Source: an uncultured bacterium
GTDB lineage: Bacteria; Verrucomicrobiota; Kiritimatiellia; RFP12; UBA1067
DNA length: 41,777 bases
Assembly: GCA_902761035.1 (NCBI GenBank)
Contig: CACWIW010000119.1
Coordinates: 1 to 41,777 of the forward strand
Reading direction: 5' to 3'
The notes below the pieces were generated by a model. It was not told the DNA's origin. It saw only the letters and a list, made by a program, of their open reading frames with translations, and searched no databases. The translations under genes and the position numbers were made by a program. Below are positions 7,852 through 15,904 of the stretch, one piece after another; position 1 is the stretch's first letter, and every line of letters starts with the position of its first letter.

Positions 7852-9294
7852 ATGACCATAGACGAAATCAAAGGCGGCGAAAACGACAGGCTTGAGTTCA
7901 AGCGCGGGCTATCGAAGGATGATACGCGCTGGCTCAAGACCGTAGTCGCGTTTGCAAACGGACGCGGTGGACGGATTCTGTTCGGCATAGATACAGACCT
8001 GAGTGTTGTCGGCATGGGTGATGACCTCTTCGGTGCGAAGGATGCCATTGCCGATGCTGTGGCAAACCGCATTGCGCCGATGGTGCCGATGACGACAACG
8101 GTCACGACTATTGACGAGAAACCGATTGTCGTCCTTGAAGTAATGCAGGGTTTGCAATGCCCGTACTATCTAAAGTCGAAGGGTGACACGGAAGGCGTGT
8201 ACATACGGTATGACGCCACGACACGGCAGGCCGATGATGCCATCTTGTGCGAATTGCGCATAGATGGTACAGGCAAGAGCTTTGATCAGGGAGAATGTCG
8301 TGGACTGTCAGTCGCTGCCAGGGACGTCGAAAAACTTTGCCGTAAAATGCGTACGATCGCGAAGCGGAACGCGAAGACAGACGAGCAGCGTAAGGCTGTA
8401 AAGCCTGTGACGCCGGCGCAGCTGGTGAAGTGGGGTGTACTTGTCGAGCGAGGTGGAGAGTTGTTGCCGACATGGAGTTACGTACTTTTGTCTGGACATT
8501 CGCGCATGTTGCCGGTGGTGAAATGCGGTATATTCAAGGGAACGGACAGGACGTTCTTTGTTGATCGCCGTGAGTTCAGCAGTCCGGTACAGGATCAGGT
8601 TGAGTCCGCCGTGCAGTATGTCCTGGAGAAAATAAACATGGGCGCACGGTTCAACGGTGCCTACCGTGAAGATGTCTATGAGATCCCGCCCGACTCAATA
8701 CGCGAACTTATCGTCAACGCAGTTGTCCATCGCAACTACATCAATGCTGATGCAAGTCCCATCACCATTGCGTTGTACGATGACAGGCTCGAGGTGACAT
8801 CGCCAGGTGGACTCGTGAAGGGCATGACCCTTGAGAAGATGAAGAACGGCTATTCCGAGTGCAGGAACAAGGCTCTTGCCGCCGCGTTCGCATATATGAA
8901 CCTGATCGAGAACTGGGGTAGCGGAGTCAAGCGCTATATTCGCGAGGTGAAGGCTGCGGGACTACGAGAACCAGAGTTCATCGAATGGCCTAACGCAATC
9001 AGGGTGAACGTGTACCGAGCCAAGGTGGATGTGGATAAGGCGGGTAAGGGAGAAAGTAAGGGGCAAAGTAAGGGGGAAAGTAAGGGAGAAAGTAAGGGGG
9101 ATTCTTGTGGTCGCAACTCCGAGGCGGTCATCAAGAAATTGTCTGAGAACCCTGCATTGACAATCCCGGAATTGGCGAAAGCTGTGCATCTCTCTGTGTC
9201 TGGCATTGAGAAGATCGTCCGTGGATTAAAGCGCTCAGGAAGGCTTCGCAGAAGTGGCGCAACGAAAAATGGCAGATGGATTGTGGAGCGTTGA
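7852..9294 (+). CDS. AlbA_2/Schlafen-type DNA-binding ATPase
   Basis: A 480-aa predicted transcription regulator or defence ATPase. The N-terminal 8-125 region (ENDRLEFKRGL, VVAFANGRGGRILFGI) is the AlbA_2/Schlafen fold. The middle carries a histidine-kinase-type ATPase signature, IVNAVVHRNY and DDRLEVTSPGGL (HATPase_c_4). The C-terminal ~60 residues form a winged helix-turn-helix (LTIPELAKAVHLSVSGIEKIV). Between the last two lies a Ser-Lys-Gly-Glu linker encoded by a 12-nt tandem repeat. The start at 7852 follows GAGGTGA, with tight spacing. The stop is one nt from the PLD ATG, so the two genes are coupled. The role of such proteins is not settled; many occur in mobile and defence regions. 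Confidence 0.85.
   Translation: MTIDEIKGGENDRLEFKRGLSKDDTRWLKTVVAFANGRGGRILFGIDTDLSVVGMGDDLFGAKDAIADAVANRIAPMVPMTTTVTTIDEKPIVVLEVMQGLQCPYYLKSKGDTEGVYIRYDATTRQADDAILCELRIDGTGKSFDQGECRGLSVAARDVEKLCRKMRTIAKRNAKTDEQRKAVKPVTPAQLVKWGVLVERGGELLPTWSYVLLSGHSRMLPVVKCGIFKGTDRTFFVDRREFSSPVQDQVESAVQYVLEKINMGARFNGAYREDVYEIPPDSIRELIVNAVVHRNYINADASPITIALYDDRLEVTSPGGLVKGMTLEKMKNGYSECRNKALAAAFAYMNLIENWGSGVKRYIREVKAAGLREPEFIEWPNAIRVNVYRAKVDVDKAGKGESKGQSKGESKGESKGDSCGRNSEAVIKKLSENPALTIPELAKAVHLSVSGIEKIVRGLKRSGRLRRSGATKNGRWIVER
9048..9095 (+). repeat. 12-nt tandem repeat, four units, in the AlbA gene
   Basis: Four units of the pattern GGRGAAAGTAAG (one has GGGGCAAAGTAA) are read in frame as repeated KGES/KGQS. 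Unit number can change without a frameshift, altering only the length of the linker before the winged helix. Confidence 0.9.
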
Positions 9295-9295
9295 C

Positions 9296-9844
9296 ATGAC
9301 CGCCTTCCTCTCCAACCGCGACATCTACACCTCCGTCGTGTGCGGGATTGTGCCGCAGGTGCGCGAACGGCTGTGGATCGCAACTGCCGACATCAAGGAT
9401 CTGTACGTCGAGCCGCCTGCGCAAACTGCTACGGCGGCCAAGTGCGGAGGACGCGACATGGTACCGTTTCTAGAGGTGTTGGCGGGGATGGTGAAACGCG
9501 GGATCGAGGTGCGGCTCATCCACGCGAAGGAGCCGGGGCCGAACTGGCGCGAGGACTTCGACCGCTATCCCGGCTTGTGGGAGGGGATGGAGCGGATGCT
9601 GTGTCCACGCGTGCATTTCAAGTGCATCATCGTCGATGGCGCGAAGGCGTACTTCGGTTCGGCCAACCTCACCGGTGCAGGAATGGGCGCGAAGAGCGAG
9701 AAGAAACGCAACTTCGAGAATGGCGTCCTGACCGACGATCCCGCGCTCGTCGCGCCGCTCATCGAGCAGTTCGATTCCGTCTGGCGCGGCGACTTCTGTC
9801 GCGACTGCGGCCGCCGCGACTTCTGCGGCGACCCGGCGGTATGA
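9296..9844 (+). CDS. Single-HKD phospholipase-D-like protein
   Basis: A 182-aa PLD-superfamily protein. His107-x-Lys109-x4-Asp114 in HFKCIIVDG is the HKD motif, followed by GSANLTGAG. One motif per chain means a dimer forms the active site, as in Nuc/BfiI-like nucleases. The C-terminal tail has Cys168-x2-Cys171-x5-Cys177 (CRDCGRRDFC), a possible metal-binding knuckle. The ATG lies one nt after the AlbA stop. Its first 21 codons and last 19 codons also exist as relics at 7740-7808 and 10589-10648. Probable DNA or RNA phosphodiesterase; the substrate is unknown. Confidence 0.82.
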   Translation: MTAFLSNRDIYTSVVCGIVPQVRERLWIATADIKDLYVEPPAQTATAAKCGGRDMVPFLEVLAGMVKRGIEVRLIHAKEPGPNWREDFDRYPGLWEGMERMLCPRVHFKCIIVDGAKAYFGSANLTGAGMGAKSEKKRNFENGVLTDDPALVAPLIEQFDSVWRGDFCRDCGRRDFCGDPAV

Positions 9845-9885
9845 CGCCGCTCCTCAAATAGCGGATCGGTGGGTGCGCATACATA

Positions 9886-9946
9886 ATTCAATTATTGAAT
9901 AAAAACACTATGATGCTTGCGGTATTAGGATTGTTTGTGTTATAAT
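9886..9946 (+). promoter_or_regulatory. Palindrome and promoter upstream of the XRE gene
   Basis: A 15-bp A+T-rich palindrome (TTCAAT-T-ATTGAA core, 9887-9899) lies upstream of TTGCGG (9917-9922), an 18-nt spacer and TATAAT (9941-9946, preceded by TGT). The palindrome is a plausible operator for the XRE protein encoded downstream. Confidence 0.55.
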
Positions 9947-9967
9947 ACTGTGCGCTGGAGATTAAAG

Positions 9968-10126
9968 ATGTGGATTGAATCATACGAATTTGCCGACTAT
10001 ATCTTGACGGTAGGCGATAAATCCACGTAACAGCTAGACATAAATGCGTGTCATGCGAAAGCGAGAGAATTGAAGTCACAGTTGGCAAATGAACCACAAG
10101 CGGACGAGGAGAATGAAAATGGCTGA
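9968..10126 (+). pseudogene. Small ORF with an in-frame stop before the XRE gene
   Basis: Directly after the promoter, an ATG at 9968 opens a 20-codon ORF (MWIESYEFADYILTVGDKST) ending at TAA 10028-10030. The same frame then stays open for 31 more codons and ends at a TGA (10124-10126) overlapping the XRE start. The overlap with a helix-turn-helix gene recalls toxin-antitoxin pairs, so this may be an eroded toxin gene. No homology is recognised, so this is low confidence. Confidence 0.3.
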
Positions 10127-10574
10127 AAAGGAAATGAAAGATTTCGCGGTGAGGGCTGCGGAGTTCCTTGGCGATGCAACAATCGCTGATGAAGTTGTCG
10201 CCGCGCAGAATGCAACAAAAACGGCGCGGTCGCTTGCTCGCGAACGGGCAAAGCGCGGACTTTCACAGAAAGAAGTCGCGTTGCGCATGGGCGTGTCGCA
10301 ATCGAAGGTGTGTCGCATGGAAGATTCACTAGATGCAGACCTTTCGTACGGCGACATTGAATCTTATGCACATGCACTGGGCTTGGACGTGAGCTTGTTC
10401 TACGATGCGGTGAACGCAAGCAAAGAGACGCGGGCCGCCAACTTCGCAAACGCGATAGCCGACATGATAGATATGTTGCGTGCCTTGTTGCCTGTGGATT
10501 CACGTTATGGCGACGCCATCGACCGCTTTTCTGGAGGCGTACTGTTTCCACTTGTGAGAGGACAAGGTGCATAA
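10119..10574 (+). CDS. XRE-family helix-turn-helix regulator
   Basis: A 151-aa DNA-binding protein with an XRE/HigA-like helix-turn-helix at about residues 47-69 (GLSQKEVALRMGVSQSKVCR). The C-terminal part is helical and possibly a dimerisation domain. The ATG at 10119 is chosen because GAGGAG ends 7 nt before it; in-frame ATGs at 10089 and 10113 are possible. It may regulate its own promoter through the palindrome at 9887-9899. Codon use and the lower G+C of 9870-10500 differ from the neighbours, suggesting later acquisition. It is followed without a gap by a relic of the PLD gene 3' end. Confidence 0.8.
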   Translation: MAEKEMKDFAVRAAEFLGDATIADEVVAAQNATKTARSLARERAKRGLSQKEVALRMGVSQSKVCRMEDSLDADLSYGDIESYAHALGLDVSLFYDAVNASKETRAANFANAIADMIDMLRALLPVDSRYGDAIDRFSGGVLFPLVRGQGA

Positions 10575-10651
10575 TGCCATTCGTGCATTGGCGAGGCGTT
10601 TTCTGTCGCGACTGTGGCCGCCGCGACTTCTGCGGCGACCCGGCGGTATAA
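10574..10651 (+). pseudogene. 3' relic of the phospholipase-D-like gene
   Basis: 10589-10648 matches the last 60 nt before the stop of the PLD gene (9782-9841) at 56 of 60 positions. It encodes WRG, two changed residues and CRDCGRRDFCGDPAV in the same frame, followed by TAA. An ATG at 10574 overlapping the XRE stop puts five foreign codons in front, giving a 25-aa ORF that may still be translated. It is the stump of a second PLD copy. Confidence 0.85.
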
Positions 10652-10670
10652 AACATCAAAATTGAATCCC

Positions 10671-11258
10671 ATGCGAATAAGCACCAACACAGTGCCGCAG
10701 ATTGCGGAATACGCCCGGAGCGGACGGGTGGTCGTGTTCGACACGGAGACGACCGGCTGCTCGCGCTGGGACGAAATCTGCCAGATCGCCGCCGTCGAGT
10801 ATGTGGATGGCGTGCGTGCGCGCACGTTCAGCGTGTATGTGTGTCCCACGTGCGAGATGAACCCGTGGGCGGAAGGGGTGCATGGGCTGTCGCTGGATTT
10901 TCTCGCGGAGCATGGTCTGGCACCGGAAGAGGCGATGCGTCAGTTCTTCGAGTTTCTGGGAAGCGACGCGCTCCTCGTGGCGCATAACAACAAGTTCGAC
11001 ATGCGGATGCTCGACCAGGAGTGCGAGAAATTCGGCCTCTGCTTCGCGCCGGACGGCATCGAGACATGCGATACGCTCGCGCTCGCTCGCCACCTGCGCC
11101 CGGGATTGGGCAGCTACTCGCTCGCAAACCTGATTGAAGCGCTCAACATCAACGGCACCAACAGCCACGACGCCCTTGACGATACGCTCGCCTGCGCCGG
11201 CCTGTTTTTCAAGTTACTTCTCGGCCCTGACGCGGCGGTTTGTCAACAACTAGTTTAA
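10671..11258 (+). CDS. DnaQ-like 3'-5' exonuclease (DEDDh)
   Basis: A 195-aa exonuclease of the DNA polymerase III epsilon/RNase T fold. Exo I is DTETTG (24-29), Exo II is HNNKFD (105-110) and Exo III is HDALDD (166-171, with the catalytic His), so all acidic residues are present. It would trim DNA or RNA 3' ends in a two-metal reaction. The start at 10671 has no Shine-Dalgarno; it lies just after the PLD 3' relic. The last about 12 residues ([12 protein letters not shown]) are not family sequence. They are encoded by a stretch matching the 3' end of the macrodomain gene, so the tail appears to be chimeric. Confidence 0.87.
   Translation: MRISTNTVPQIAEYARSGRVVVFDTETTGCSRWDEICQIAAVEYVDGVRARTFSVYVCPTCEMNPWAEGVHGLSLDFLAEHGLAPEEAMRQFFEFLGSDALLVAHNNKFDMRMLDQECEKFGLCFAPDGIETCDTLALARHLRPGLGSYSLANLIEALNINGTNSHDALDDTLACAGLFFKLLLGPDAAVCQQLV
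11217..11241 (+). repeat. 3' relic of the macrodomain gene fused to the exonuclease end
   Basis: These 25 nt match 7703-7728 of the macrodomain gene. CTTCTCGGC and TGACGCGGCGGTTT are identical; the bases between differ, with one gap. In the macrodomain gene this encodes the final strand region. Confidence 0.65.
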
Positions 11259-11277
11259 TGCAAGGAGGCTAATGACA

Positions 11278-12933
11278 ATGACAGTTCCCAACGGGTACAT
11301 GACGCTGAAAGTGGAGCTCGCGGCGACGAAGATCGTCCGAACCATCGTCGTTCCCGAGCACATGACGCTCGAAGACCTGCATGACGCCATACAGGCGGTG
11401 ATGGGGTGGGAGGACGCGCACCTGTGGCATTTCACGGACAGGCGGCACGACGGCGTCATCTACGAGCTGCCGCACGAGAATGACGGATTCCCGTCTTTCT
11501 CGAAGAGGTTGACCATAGACGCGTCTAAGATGACGCTCCGCAAGGTGTTGCCTAATCGTGGTGCGAAGCTCTACTACGAATACGATTTCGGCGACGGCTG
11601 GCAACACGTCATCACGCGTCAGACCGATCCCAAGACGCCCGAGATCGCATGCGTGAAGTCGAATGGCCCGGACGGAATCGAGGATTTCGGCGGACCGTGG
11701 CGCTTGGCTGCCTTTATCGAGGCGATGCGGACCAATCCTGAAAGCGAGGAATACGCCGAGACGCGCGAATGGGCCGGTCTGGACACGGCTGAAGACCTCA
11801 AGAAGTATCTTGACGGGGAGTCTCTCGGCCAAAAAACCAAAAAGTTGCGCAGGGCGTTGTCGCACGTCAAGCCTCCCGTACAGGACGCGGCAAAGCAGGA
11901 GAAACCGATGACGGAAGAGGAAAAGGCGAATGTGCTCGGCATGATATTTGCAAGGCTCGTGAACGCGCAGCTATGGCAGATACTTGACAAGGCCATGCGC
12001 AACGGCGGAACGTGCGAGTTCGAGGATCCTAACAAGGACATCGGCGAGTTCTTCCTCACCATGTTTGAGGGACTGAAGGTCAAGGACGGGCGCGGTTCGT
12101 TGTTCTACACGGATCCAAGTCGTCTGACCGTGTTGCCCGAGTGGGTCGAGATGTACAAGAAACATGGTAAGGCGTGGCGCCAGCTGCACGACCAGTTTGA
12201 CATCCTGGAGTCGTACGCTTCTTCCGCTGTGCGTCTGTACGGATCGGTTTCGCTTGCCGAGCTGCACGAGATCATCCTGCGCTACGATCCAGGATGCACT
12301 TTGGGCGTGACCGAACTTTCGAGTGTGCTGGAAGCGCGCGCCATCCATTGTCCAAAGATGCCATATCGCATCGTCAATGAACTCGTAGTGTCCGAGGACA
12401 TCTTCCCGTCGGACATCGAGGACATTGATGCGAAAGTCGCCAAGTACCACGATGAACAGTCCGAATTTCCCCGTTGGTATCCGCAGACGCGTGCTGAGCT
12501 TTTCAAATATGAAGACCTGAACGGTTTTGACAACACCCCCGAATCAGACACGGTAGAACACCTGCTGAAGACAATCTTCAAGAATAAGCCGGATTACGAT
12601 TACGGCGACGCGCTGCTGGGAATCTACCATACGCTGAAGCAATCGCTACGTCCTGACATGGCATACGACTTGTTGCTGAAAAACGATATTCTGCCGAAGC
12701 TTTCAGACAAAACGAAGCGCGAGTTGCTGGACGCGATGGACAGCTGGAGCGAAGACATCCGAATGCCGTTTCTCAACGGCAACACTGTGAGGGAGCTTCG
12801 CGCTCAAGCGGCCCAGCAGCCGAAGATGCCAAAGATCGGACGCAACGATCCGTGTCCGTGTGGATCCGGCAAGAAGTTCAAGCACTGCTGTGGCGACTTC
12901 GCCAAAGGTCCTCGACAGGCAAATAACGACTGA
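11278..12933 (+). CDS. Plasmid pRiA4b ORF-3-like protein with SEC-C motif
   Basis: A 551-aa protein. Residues 5-190 match the pRiA4b ORF-3/IS1096 TnpR-like domain: [24 protein letters not shown] and the [10 protein letters not shown] segment are its hallmarks. The middle 200-515 is helical and not recognised. The C-terminus is a SEC-C zinc motif ([17 protein letters not shown], residues 522-538; ligands Cys526, Cys528, Cys537 and His536 or Cys538). AGGAGG at 11263-11268 suits the ATG at 11278 better than the one at 11272. Despite the historical name the domain is not a transposase. The molecular role is unknown; frequent company of mobile and defence genes is known for the family. Confidence 0.8.
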   Translation: MTVPNGYMTLKVELAATKIVRTIVVPEHMTLEDLHDAIQAVMGWEDAHLWHFTDRRHDGVIYELPHENDGFPSFSKRLTIDASKMTLRKVLPNRGAKLYYEYDFGDGWQHVITRQTDPKTPEIACVKSNGPDGIEDFGGPWRLAAFIEAMRTNPESEEYAETREWAGLDTAEDLKKYLDGESLGQKTKKLRRALSHVKPPVQDAAKQEKPMTEEEKANVLGMIFARLVNAQLWQILDKAMRNGGTCEFEDPNKDIGEFFLTMFEGLKVKDGRGSLFYTDPSRLTVLPEWVEMYKKHGKAWRQLHDQFDILESYASSAVRLYGSVSLAELHEIILRYDPGCTLGVTELSSVLEARAIHCPKMPYRIVNELVVSEDIFPSDIEDIDAKVAKYHDEQSEFPRWYPQTRAELFKYEDLNGFDNTPESDTVEHLLKTIFKNKPDYDYGDALLGIYHTLKQSLRPDMAYDLLLKNDILPKLSDKTKRELLDAMDSWSEDIRMPFLNGNTVRELRAQAAQQPKMPKIGRNDPCPCGSGKKFKHCCGDFAKGPRQANND

Positions 12934-13001
12934 TGACCACTCGCCTGTAATCGTCGAGTTCAAGCTCGACGCCAACAACAACGAGATACCATGAAGAGGG
13001 G

Positions 13002-13205
13002 CCGCAGAACGTCAAACGAAAGGCCGACGAAGAGGTGAACGCTGCCATCCGCAAGTTTGCCGACGGCGAGAAGGTGATCTGGTGCGACTTCAACACGAAG
13101 TATCTCGACGCGAAGGGCGACACGAAGTGGATCATGTCGGATCGCGTCCACCACAACGAGGCCGACTACAGGATCTGGACCGATGCCGTTCTCCCGTACT
13201 TTTAG
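13002..13205 (+). pseudogene. C-terminal remnant of a GDSL/SGNH hydrolase
   Basis: The open frame ending at TAG 13203-13205 encodes a typical SGNH esterase C-terminus: VNAAIRKFADGEKVIW, then YLDAKGDTKWIM, and SDRVHHNEADYRIW carrying the catalytic Asp-x2-His pair. The N-terminal block with GDS and the rest of the enzyme are missing, and no start codon fits. The 68 nt between the SEC-C gene and this frame (12934-13001) hold no recognisable gene. It is a decayed fragment. Confidence 0.75.
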
Positions 13206-13293
13206 TCAATCTGCGGGAAATAGAGCCTCTAGGCCGCCCGGTGGTCGGCCCCTACCGGTTCGCATGGTAGGTATAATGGGAACCAGCTTTTCT

Positions 13294-13337
13294 TTCAAGC
13301 CATATAAGGCTTGTCTTCAAGCCATATAAGGCTTGTC
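13294..13337 (+). repeat. Tandem 22-nt repeat, each unit a hairpin
   Basis: Two perfect copies of a 22-nt unit (13294-13315 and 13316-13337). Each contains CAAGCC-ATATAA-GGCTTG, a 6-bp stem with a 6-nt loop. They begin about 17 nt after the TATAAT box at 13272-13277. Confidence 0.9.
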
Positions 13338-13578
13338 GGAGAGGTTGGTTCTTTGGCAACCGAAAACAAAAAGCGCCGGTCTCCCTCTTTGGGTATCATA
13401 TCGGTTGTAACGTACTCTTCAACGGGAAAGTGCAAAAACGAACAACACAAACCGAAAGGAACTAACATAGAATATTGTACCACAATCGGCGTTGATGTGA
13501 GCGTGACGTGAGCGACAGAACGTCGAAAATCTGCATGATGACTAATCTGACTCTCGTATGGCGGAAAGGGCGGATTTG

Positions 13579-13587
13579 TGATACAAT
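13579..13587 (+). promoter_or_regulatory. Promoter of the sugar-catabolism cluster
   Basis: TGATACAAT, an extended -10, lies 75 nt upstream of the ATG at 13663. The A+T-rich leader ends with AAGGAA 7 nt before that ATG. Confidence 0.5.
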
Positions 13588-13662
13588 TATGGCGGTTCGT
13601 TTGAACCTAAAAGAAATAAAAGCTAGAATTTTTCAAACTAACAACAAACAAGGAACAACAAG

Positions 13663-14445
13663 ATGGCAAACGAAAATCAGTGCGGCTTCGCGAAAGCCGT
13701 GAACGAATACCTCGCCACGCACCCAGTGAAGGGCCTTGCGGACTGGGGCGACTTCCAGAAGTACGCGGCGACGCCGGCGGTCAAGGGCGCGGTGGACGCC
13801 ACCGTGCAGCCCTGCCACAAGGCGCGGCGAGTCCGCTTCTGGGGCGCACTGGAGCATCTGCCGCTCATGCGCTCGTGGGGCCTGGACGTGGACGAGTTCG
13901 ACCCCGACGCCGCCGCGCGCAAGTGCGTCCCCGACGTGATCATCTGCCACCTCCAGCCCAATTATTCGCAGGGCGACGTGGAGCAAATCCTCGGCGCCGT
14001 CCGGCGCGGCACGCACTTCATCACGCTCCAGTGCACCGACAAGTGGTGCGAAACCCTCGCCAAGCGTCTCGGGCACACATACAGCGGTGTGCTCCACGTC
14101 GGTTCCGTGAAGGACGCCGTGTACTTCGCGAACTGCCCCAGGCTTTTCGCAGGATTCCCGGAGGGCCGTCTGGACGCCAGCGCCTACCCCATCTTGCGTA
14201 CGCATGCGTGTGCCGTGTACATGACGGGCGAGCGCTGTCTGCTGGGCGTGGCCGACACGAAGCAGAAGCGCATCGCCAGCGCGATCGCGCAGTACCCGTA
14301 CGGCAAGGGTGCCGCCACGTTCGTGTGTCCGTTCGCCAACAAAAAGACTGAAGAGCTGAACGATCCCGCCTACAAGCGCCTCCTCCTCAACCTCATCAGT
14401 CTCCTCCCGCCCGTGGGCGGGGCCACATGTGGAACCAACTGCTAA
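13663..14445 (+). CDS. GATase-like (ThuA-type) protein of unknown function
   Basis: A 260-aa cytoplasmic protein. The alternating strands VRFWGALEHLPLMRSWGLDVDEFD, DVIICHLQPNY and the late YPYGKGAATFVCPFAN suggest a class-I glutamine-amidotransferase-like fold of the ThuA group, without a recognisable catalytic triad. AAGGAA at 13650-13655 supports the start. It is the first gene of a five-gene run with Gfo/Idh/MocA, ThuA, phosphoesterase and isomerase genes. In such clusters ThuA-like proteins accompany sugar oxidation. The family call is tentative; the function is unknown. Confidence 0.55.
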   Translation: MANENQCGFAKAVNEYLATHPVKGLADWGDFQKYAATPAVKGAVDATVQPCHKARRVRFWGALEHLPLMRSWGLDVDEFDPDAAARKCVPDVIICHLQPNYSQGDVEQILGAVRRGTHFITLQCTDKWCETLAKRLGHTYSGVLHVGSVKDAVYFANCPRLFAGFPEGRLDASAYPILRTHACAVYMTGERCLLGVADTKQKRIASAIAQYPYGKGAATFVCPFANKKTEELNDPAYKRLLLNLISLLPPVGGATCGTNC

Positions 14446-14464
14446 CGAAAGGATACGACCAAAA

Positions 14465-15902
14465 ATGAAAACGACACGTAAAGACTTCCTCAAGTGCGTC
14501 CTCGCGGCGGGCGCGTTCCCGACGATCGTCCCCGCCCGCGTGCTGGGCACAACCGCCCCGAGCAACCTGCTCCAAATCGCCCTGATCGGCTGCGGACGCA
14601 TCGGCACCTCGATGGACATCGGCGGCCTTGTGGCCAACCAGGACCTTGCGATGCTCACCACGGTGTGCGACTGTGACTCCGTGCGCCTCGCGAACATGAA
14701 GACCGTGGCCGAGCGCCGCTACCAGCGCAAGATGGACCACCTCAAGCTCGAGATGGACTACCGCAAGGTGCTGGACGACCCCGGCATCGACGGCGTGATG
14801 ATCTGCACGCAGGACCACTGGCAGCAAGGACGTCTACGTGCAGAAGCCCATGGCCCTCTCCGTGGAGGAGAGCGAGGCGATCGTGGAGGCCGTGCGGAAG
14901 ATGAAGCGCGTGTTCCACATCGGCACGCAGCAGCGCTGCGACAGGGGTTGCGGTGCCGGCTTCGTGAAGGGCGTGGAGTACGTGCGTGACGGCCGCCTCG
15001 GCAAGCTCGCGCGCATCGACCTCGGCATCATCGACAACTCGCCGAAGAGCGAATGGCAGGTGCCGTCCCTCGAACGCACGCCCGACCCCAAGGACTTCGA
15101 CTTCGACCTCTGGCTCGGCCCGGCGAGCGACGCCGTGCGCTACTCGCAGCTGCGCACGCACTGGCGTCCGGTGGACGAGAAGGGCAAGCCCTACGCGAAG
15201 ATCCCCGGTCAGAACGTCGGTTGGCTCCAGATCAAGGACTATTGCACCGGCAACATCTCGGGCTGGGGCTCCCACCATGTCGACATCGCCCAGTGGGCGA
15301 TGGAGAACGCGGGGCCGGTCTCGGTGAAGTGCGAGAAGGTGAAGTTCCTCCAGGGACGCCTCTTCAACGTACACGACGACTGCCTCATCACCTACAAGTA
15401 CGCGAACGGCGTGGAGATGAAGCTCGGCACGCCGCGCCTCACGGGATACCGTTGCGGCGTGCGTTTCTTCGGCGAGAACGGCGACTGGATCTCCACCTGC
15501 CGCGGCACCACCGCCATCCCCGAGGGGAAGCGCGTCGACACGGCCTACAAGGCCAAGGCCGACTTCTGGCGTAACTGCGAGGCGAACCGCAAGGAGCTGA
15601 TCACCGGCGAACCGAAGGTGAAGGTCATCCACAACCCGTTCAACCACCATCGTCCGTGGTTCCTCGGCATGCGCTCGCGCCAGGACACGAACGTCACCGT
15701 GGAGGAGGCGAACGTCTCGACGATCTCCTGCATTCTCGGCTACCACGCGATGAACGAGGCCGGACGCACGATCGGCTGGGATCCCGCGAAGCGCGTCTTC
15801 ACGAATCCCGACGACCAGAAGCGTCTCTACTCGTGCTTCGAGCGTCCGCAGTTCGCCGTCGCGCCGATCATCCGCGAAATCCGCAAGAAAGTGGGGGCCT
15901 GA
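14465..15902 (+). pseudogene. Gfo/Idh/MocA oxidoreductase disrupted by a deletion
   Basis: Two frames together encode a Tat-exported Gfo/Idh/MocA enzyme. The first (from ATG 14465) has TTRKDFLKCV, a Tat-like leader with RK, the NAD loop IGCGRIGT and the TQDHW segment. After HW only 4 nt remain before the second frame resumes at KDVYVQKPM. Homologues have about 12 residues there, so about 32 nt are missing and the frame shifts. The second frame runs on to 15902 with the full C-terminal domain. The lost helix belongs to the nucleotide-binding domain, so activity is doubtful even if translated. An ATG at 14838 could yield only the C-terminal part. Sequencing or assembly error is the alternative. 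Confidence 0.82.
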
Positions 15903-15904
15903 TC

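Larger units (their letters stand above)
13206..13662 (+). other. Non-coding region with promoter and hairpins
   Basis: This 457-nt, A+T-richer stretch has no convincing gene. It contains a GGCCGCCCGGTGGTCGGCCC repeat element ending CTACC (13232-13256), a TATAAT box (13272-13277), a tandem 22-nt hairpin repeat (13294-13337), a GGTTG/CAACC stem near 13343-13361, an ATTGT-ACC-ACAAT palindrome near 13475, and TGATACAAT (ends 13587) as promoter for the next gene. A small RNA starting near 13284 is possible but unproven. Confidence 0.5.

Noticed and set aside
9254..9295. Earlier start for the PLD protein
   Set aside because: It would overlap the AlbA coding end and add residues absent from the 5' relic, whose ATG aligns with 9296.
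11278..12933. Transposase or resolvase, as suggested by the IS1096 TnpR-like name
   Set aside because: The pRiA4b ORF-3 domain has no recombinase catalytic residues, and there are no terminal inverted repeats around the gene.
13294..13337. Two-unit repeat considered as a CRISPR array
   Set aside because: Repeats are adjacent with no spacers, only two copies exist and no cas genes are in the window.
13311..13511. 66-codon open frame over the tandem hairpins
   Set aside because: No ribosome-binding site. It begins inside the repeat and has no recognisable protein character.
14838..15902. Independent gene starting at the internal ATG
   Set aside because: The sequence continues the Gfo/Idh/MocA fold from the preceding frame exactly after the deletion. 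There is no separate promoter or ribosome-binding site.
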